Positions 63,728-64,000 of a stretch of 64,000 nucleotides of DNA are shown one piece after another. Position 1 is the stretch's first letter, and every line of letters starts with the position of its first letter. Both the position numbers and the translations under genes were made by a program. The notes beneath the pieces are model-generated. The model saw only the letters and a list, made by a program, of their open reading frames with translations. It ran no database searches and was not told where the DNA came from. The DNA comes from Maribacter antarcticus DSM 21422 (lineage in GTDB: Bacteria; Bacteroidota; Bacteroidia; Flavobacteriales; Flavobacteriaceae), in NCBI RefSeq assembly GCF_000621125.1, contig NZ_JHZC01000005.1, positions 62,001-126,000 on the forward strand, read 5' to 3'.

Positions 63728-64000
63728 TTATTTTGAGTATGCACCAGATGAATAAGTTAATTCATAACTATGCGTGTAGATTTCAAATACAATCCCAAAC
63801 GGGTCTTCTACATAGCACATTTTAAATGGCTTTTCATTAGGAAAGTATTCTCTTATGGGCATTCTTTGTTTACCTCCATAGGACAAAATTTTGGCTATTA
63901 GCTCTTCAATATTTGGGTCCTGTACGCAAAAATGAAACAGACCGGTATTGAAAGGATTAAATTCAGGCGCTTCTTTTATTCCATTTGGAAATGAAAATAA
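63728..64000 (-). CDS. VOC/glyoxalase-family protein, C-terminal part (cut by window edge)
   Basis: The minus strand is open from the window edge to a TAA at 63728-63730 (90 codons visible). It reads as the second half of a vicinal-oxygen-chelate domain: NTGLFHFCVQDPNIEELIAK with a metal-ligand His, then FKMCYVEDPFGIVFEIY with the Glu ligand near the end. VOC proteins include glyoxalases, dioxygenases and resistance proteins; the missing N-terminus prevents a finer call. Confidence 0.85.
   Translation of the reverse strand, partial: LFSFPNGIKEAPEFNPFNTGLFHFCVQDPNIEELIAKILSYGGKQRMPIREYFPNEKPFKMCYVEDPFGIVFEIYTHSYELTYSSGAYSK

Overview
The window comes from a member of the Bacteroidota, most likely a marine Flavobacteriaceae (Maribacter/Zobellia-like by feel; genus not established). 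The signs are an AT-rich sequence, Bacteroidota -7 promoter boxes (TAnnTTTG) in front of several genes, a fused LpxC/FabZ, the type IX secretion regulator PorX, a parE-parC pair with acidic extensions, an STN-type TonB receptor with its own sigma/anti-sigma pair, and many small DUF families typical of flavobacteria. I see no rRNA, tRNA, CRISPR array or intact insertion sequence. Most of the window is core chromosome.

Layout. 1-2.5 kb: start of a TonB-dependent receptor (cut by the window edge) behind a small exported Cys/His protein, then three small membrane, lipoprotein or DUF937 genes. 2.6-4.7 kb: serA and serC. 4.9-6.4 kb: a LuxC-type acyl-CoA reductase divergent from a 4Fe-4S ferredoxin. 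6.5-11.3 kb: ECF sigma factor, FecR anti-sigma and a 1058-residue TonB receptor with an STN signalling domain, a complete cell-surface signalling cassette. 11.5-14 kb: ychF, and a J-protein with a CbpM-like modulator. 14.2-18.9 kb: topoisomerase IV parE and parC. 18.9-22.3 kb: a decaying patch with a frameshifted mscL, a DUF6090-type pseudogene and a TerC-type pseudogene around one intact sterol-desaturase-family gene. 22.3-31.2 kb: lipoprotein, XRE regulator, M14 peptidase, Lrp regulator, DinB protein, aroB, proline dehydrogenase, DUF4258 protein, alanine dehydrogenase, a membrane protein and an unannotated 43-residue exported peptide gene.

31.4-44.9 kb: tsaE and porX face an HD-domain gene that starts with TTG. 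Then comes the lipid A operon lpxD-lpxC/fabZ-lpxA-efp-lpxD2, followed by sucD, fabG, ybjQ, a 38-residue membrane peptide, a VWA-domain membrane protein and a prohibitin-like protein. 44.95-54.2 kb: a complete histidine operon (hisG D C B H A F IE) with three foreign genes inside (GNAT, DinB-like, Asp/Glu racemase). In front of it lies a leader I read as a histidine attenuator: promoter, 14-codon peptide with four His codons, and a strong terminator just before hisG. 54.4-64 kb: a DUF2306-like protein, a lipoprotein trio (M28 peptidase, sulfatase, GH20 hexosaminidase) that suggests use of sulfated amino-sugar glycans, a DUF3667 protein, a MutS-like ATPase and the end of a VOC/glyoxalase gene.

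The strongest findings are the his leader attenuator, the pseudogene patch (two of its three broken genes are found only by reading through stops and frameshifts), and the 43-residue exported peptide gene with an upstream 21-bp-spaced direct repeat resembling a LytTR operator. Assignments rest on motif recognition and family knowledge; no database search was run.
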